Origin: Photobacterium aquae
GTDB taxonomy: Bacteria; Pseudomonadota; Gammaproteobacteria; Enterobacterales; Vibrionaceae
Assembly: GCF_001029445.1 (NCBI RefSeq)
Contig: NZ_LDOT01000005.1
Location: 124,001 to 188,000 of the forward strand
DNA length: 64,000 nt
Reading direction: 5' to 3'
The position numbers and the translations under genes are program-made. Shown here piece after piece: positions 62,685-64,000 of the stretch. The notes below the pieces were generated by a model. It made no database searches, had not been told where the DNA came from, and saw only the letters and a list, made by a program, of their open reading frames with translations. Numbering within the stretch: position 1 is the first letter of the stretch; every line of letters starts with the position of its first letter.

Positions 62685-64000
62685 ATGAACACAGATATGC
62701 ATACGCAGGCGCTGGATCTGGATTCTCAGACCCAGCTTCTCTCTCGTCTCCAGTTCCTTACCCGCTTTAGCTCCAATCTTATCCATATCACAGGTGCTGC
62801 CGGTGCCGGCAAGACCTGGCTCTCCCAGCGTTACCTCGAAGCATGGGCAGGCGCTCGGCAGCAGGCGCTTTTGCTTTGCCACGCCAGCCAGACAGCCAGC
62901 CAGCAACGCGCCTATCTGTTGCAACAGTTGGCACCGAAGGCGGTGTTTAATGATCAGGACCCGTTAGGACAAACCCTCGAGCGTATTTTCGCTGGCGAGC
63001 GGGTTGATATGTTGTTGGTGGTTGATGATGCTCACCTGCTCAGCCCAGTACTGGTTGCAGAGCTTTGGGATTGGCATCAGCAAACACAGGCGAACCGTGG
63101 TTCGCAGGTGAATGTATTGCTGTTTAGTCTCCCTGGGCGTTTGGACAGCAGTAATGACCAGACTACTGCGGCGAAGGAAATACACCCGATCGAGGTGGAT
63201 ATCTCGGCATTGGATGAACAGGAATCGCTGTTGTTTGTGGAGCGGGCTTTGGGATTACAACTCGATGCTGCCGCCCGGCGTTGGTACCGTGAGCAACTCG
63301 GGGGACGGGACGGGAATCTGCCCGGGGATCTGGTGAAGATGCAGTACAGCGATGATACGGCAACAGCCGGGTATCGATTTTCGCCGAAGGCGGCCCTGGC
63401 TCTTGGTGGGGCGGCAGCCCTGCTTGGCCTGGGATGGTGGCTGTGGTCAGCGGAGCCCGCTCCGTCCCCAGCGCCAGTTGTCAGCGGTGGGATTAACCAG
63501 CAGCAATTGGATCAGGCCTTGGTTGCCGCCGATGCGAAGACGGTGTCGGGCAATACGGATCTGCCCGCGTCGGGTATCTACGATGACAGTGCGAGTCTGC
63601 CACCAGAAGTGATGCTGGAAGGGCAGACGGTTGGCCGCAAGGACAGCCCCCCTCGTGTTGTCGTGCCTTCGGCGGTTGTCGATGCCATGCTCGATGAGCA
63701 GGCTGTGGGTGGATCCGGTGAGAATGCCGTAGTGGCAAGGCAGGATCTGCTGCAGCCCGTATTGCCCGAAGGCAAGCCGGTGCTTGAACCGAAAAGCGCC
63801 GAGGAAAAACGTGAACCGGTGCCGGTAGTTGCTCCGGAACTAAAGCCCGAGCCCAAAGCGAAGCCTGAGGCCCAAACGGTAACGAAGCCGCCGGTCGTGC
63901 CGAAACAAGCGGCAGCAGAGACGAAGCGGCCAACGGCCAAGCCGGTCCCTGAGGTTAAAGCCGCGCCGAAAACGCCACCGGCGGATAAGTCAAAAGCCAG
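62685..64000 (+). CDS. damX: Cell-division protein DamX, C-terminus beyond the window
   Basis: The frame opens at the ATG at 62685 and runs off the right edge (438 codons visible). The N-terminal half is an AAA-type ATPase-like domain with a Walker A motif HITGAAGAGKTWLSQRYL and LLVVDDAHLLSPVLVAELWDW. A membrane helix (about residues 229-246, AALALGGAAALLGLGWWLW) follows, then a long Pro/Lys/Glu-rich periplasmic linker. DamX proteins end in a SPOR domain, expected just past the edge. Position after aroK-aroB matches the conserved aroKB-damX-dam order. Confidence 0.92.
   Translation, partial: MNTDMHTQALDLDSQTQLLSRLQFLTRFSSNLIHITGAAGAGKTWLSQRYLEAWAGARQQALLLCHASQTASQQRAYLLQQLAPKAVFNDQDPLGQTLERIFAGERVDMLLVVDDAHLLSPVLVAELWDWHQQTQANRGSQVNVLLFSLPGRLDSSNDQTTAAKEIHPIEVDISALDEQESLLFVERALGLQLDAAARRWYREQLGGRDGNLPGDLVKMQYSDDTATAGYRFSPKAALALGGAAALLGLGWWLWSAEPAPSPAPVVSGGINQQQLDQALVAADAKTVSGNTDLPASGIYDDSASLPPEVMLEGQTVGRKDSPPRVVVPSAVVDAMLDEQAVGGSGENAVVARQDLLQPVLPEGKPVLEPKSAEEKREPVPVVAPELKPEPKAKPEAQTVTKPPVVPKQAAAETKRPTAKPVPEVKAAPKTPPADKSKA

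Overview
The window is chromosomal DNA from a gammaproteobacterium, most likely a member of the Vibrionaceae. I would guess Photobacterium or a close relative with a fairly high GC content, but the genus is an inference. The pointers are an AphA quorum-sensing regulator beside ppc, an ArgH protein fused to an acetyltransferase domain, a peroxiredoxin-glutaredoxin hybrid beside oxyR, two small proteins resembling Vibrio-type DUF3135 and DUF3624, and the order mrcA / pilMNOPQ-aroK-aroB-damX. Nearly everything is housekeeping. I saw no insertion sequence, prophage, CRISPR array, rRNA or tRNA gene.

Layout. 1-5.2 kb is the edge of an envelope polysaccharide locus: a truncated membrane acyltransferase, lpxM, ugd, hldD and a TetR-type regulator. 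5.2-8.7 kb is the gpmI-envC-yibQ operon. 9.2-12.2 kb is yibN-secB-gpsA-cysE. 12.3-15.6 kb holds trmL and the Cpx envelope-stress system, cpxA-cpxR with a divergent cpxP-like gene and a perfect CpxR box between them. 16-24.5 kb holds glycolytic, gluconeogenic and glycerol genes (pfkA, tpiA, glpX, glpK, glpF) with a tautomerase, a DUF3135 gene, and an fpr operon headed by a cysteine-rich SufR-like regulator. 25-33.3 kb is zapB, rraA, menA, hslVU behind a sigma-32 promoter, ftsN, cytR and priA. 33.5-35.2 kb is rpmE and a malic enzyme. 35.3-40.5 kb is the MetJ regulon (metJ, metBL, metF) with arrays of met boxes. 40.6-44.2 kb is aphA and ppc. 44.5-49.9 kb is argCBGH(A) behind paired ARG boxes and a short leader ORF ending in three Arg codons. 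50-53.6 kb is a peroxide module (flavin disulfide reductase, Prx-Grx hybrid, oxyR) around a tandem OxyR site. 53.7-64 kb is mrcA, divergent pilMNOPQ, aroK, aroB and the start of damX.

The most unusual signals are regulatory. They are: (1) a possible arginine attenuator or translational leader ahead of argC; (2) two mutually exclusive hairpins, one followed by a U-run, ahead of gpmI; (3) a row of three hairpins ending in a one-strand terminator in the gap upstream of glpF, which may be a small RNA or a glpFK leader; (4) a large inverted repeat touching the start codon of the SufR-like gene; (5) a LuxR/HapR-like box ahead of aphA. All are read from sequence alone and none was tested by search or folding software.
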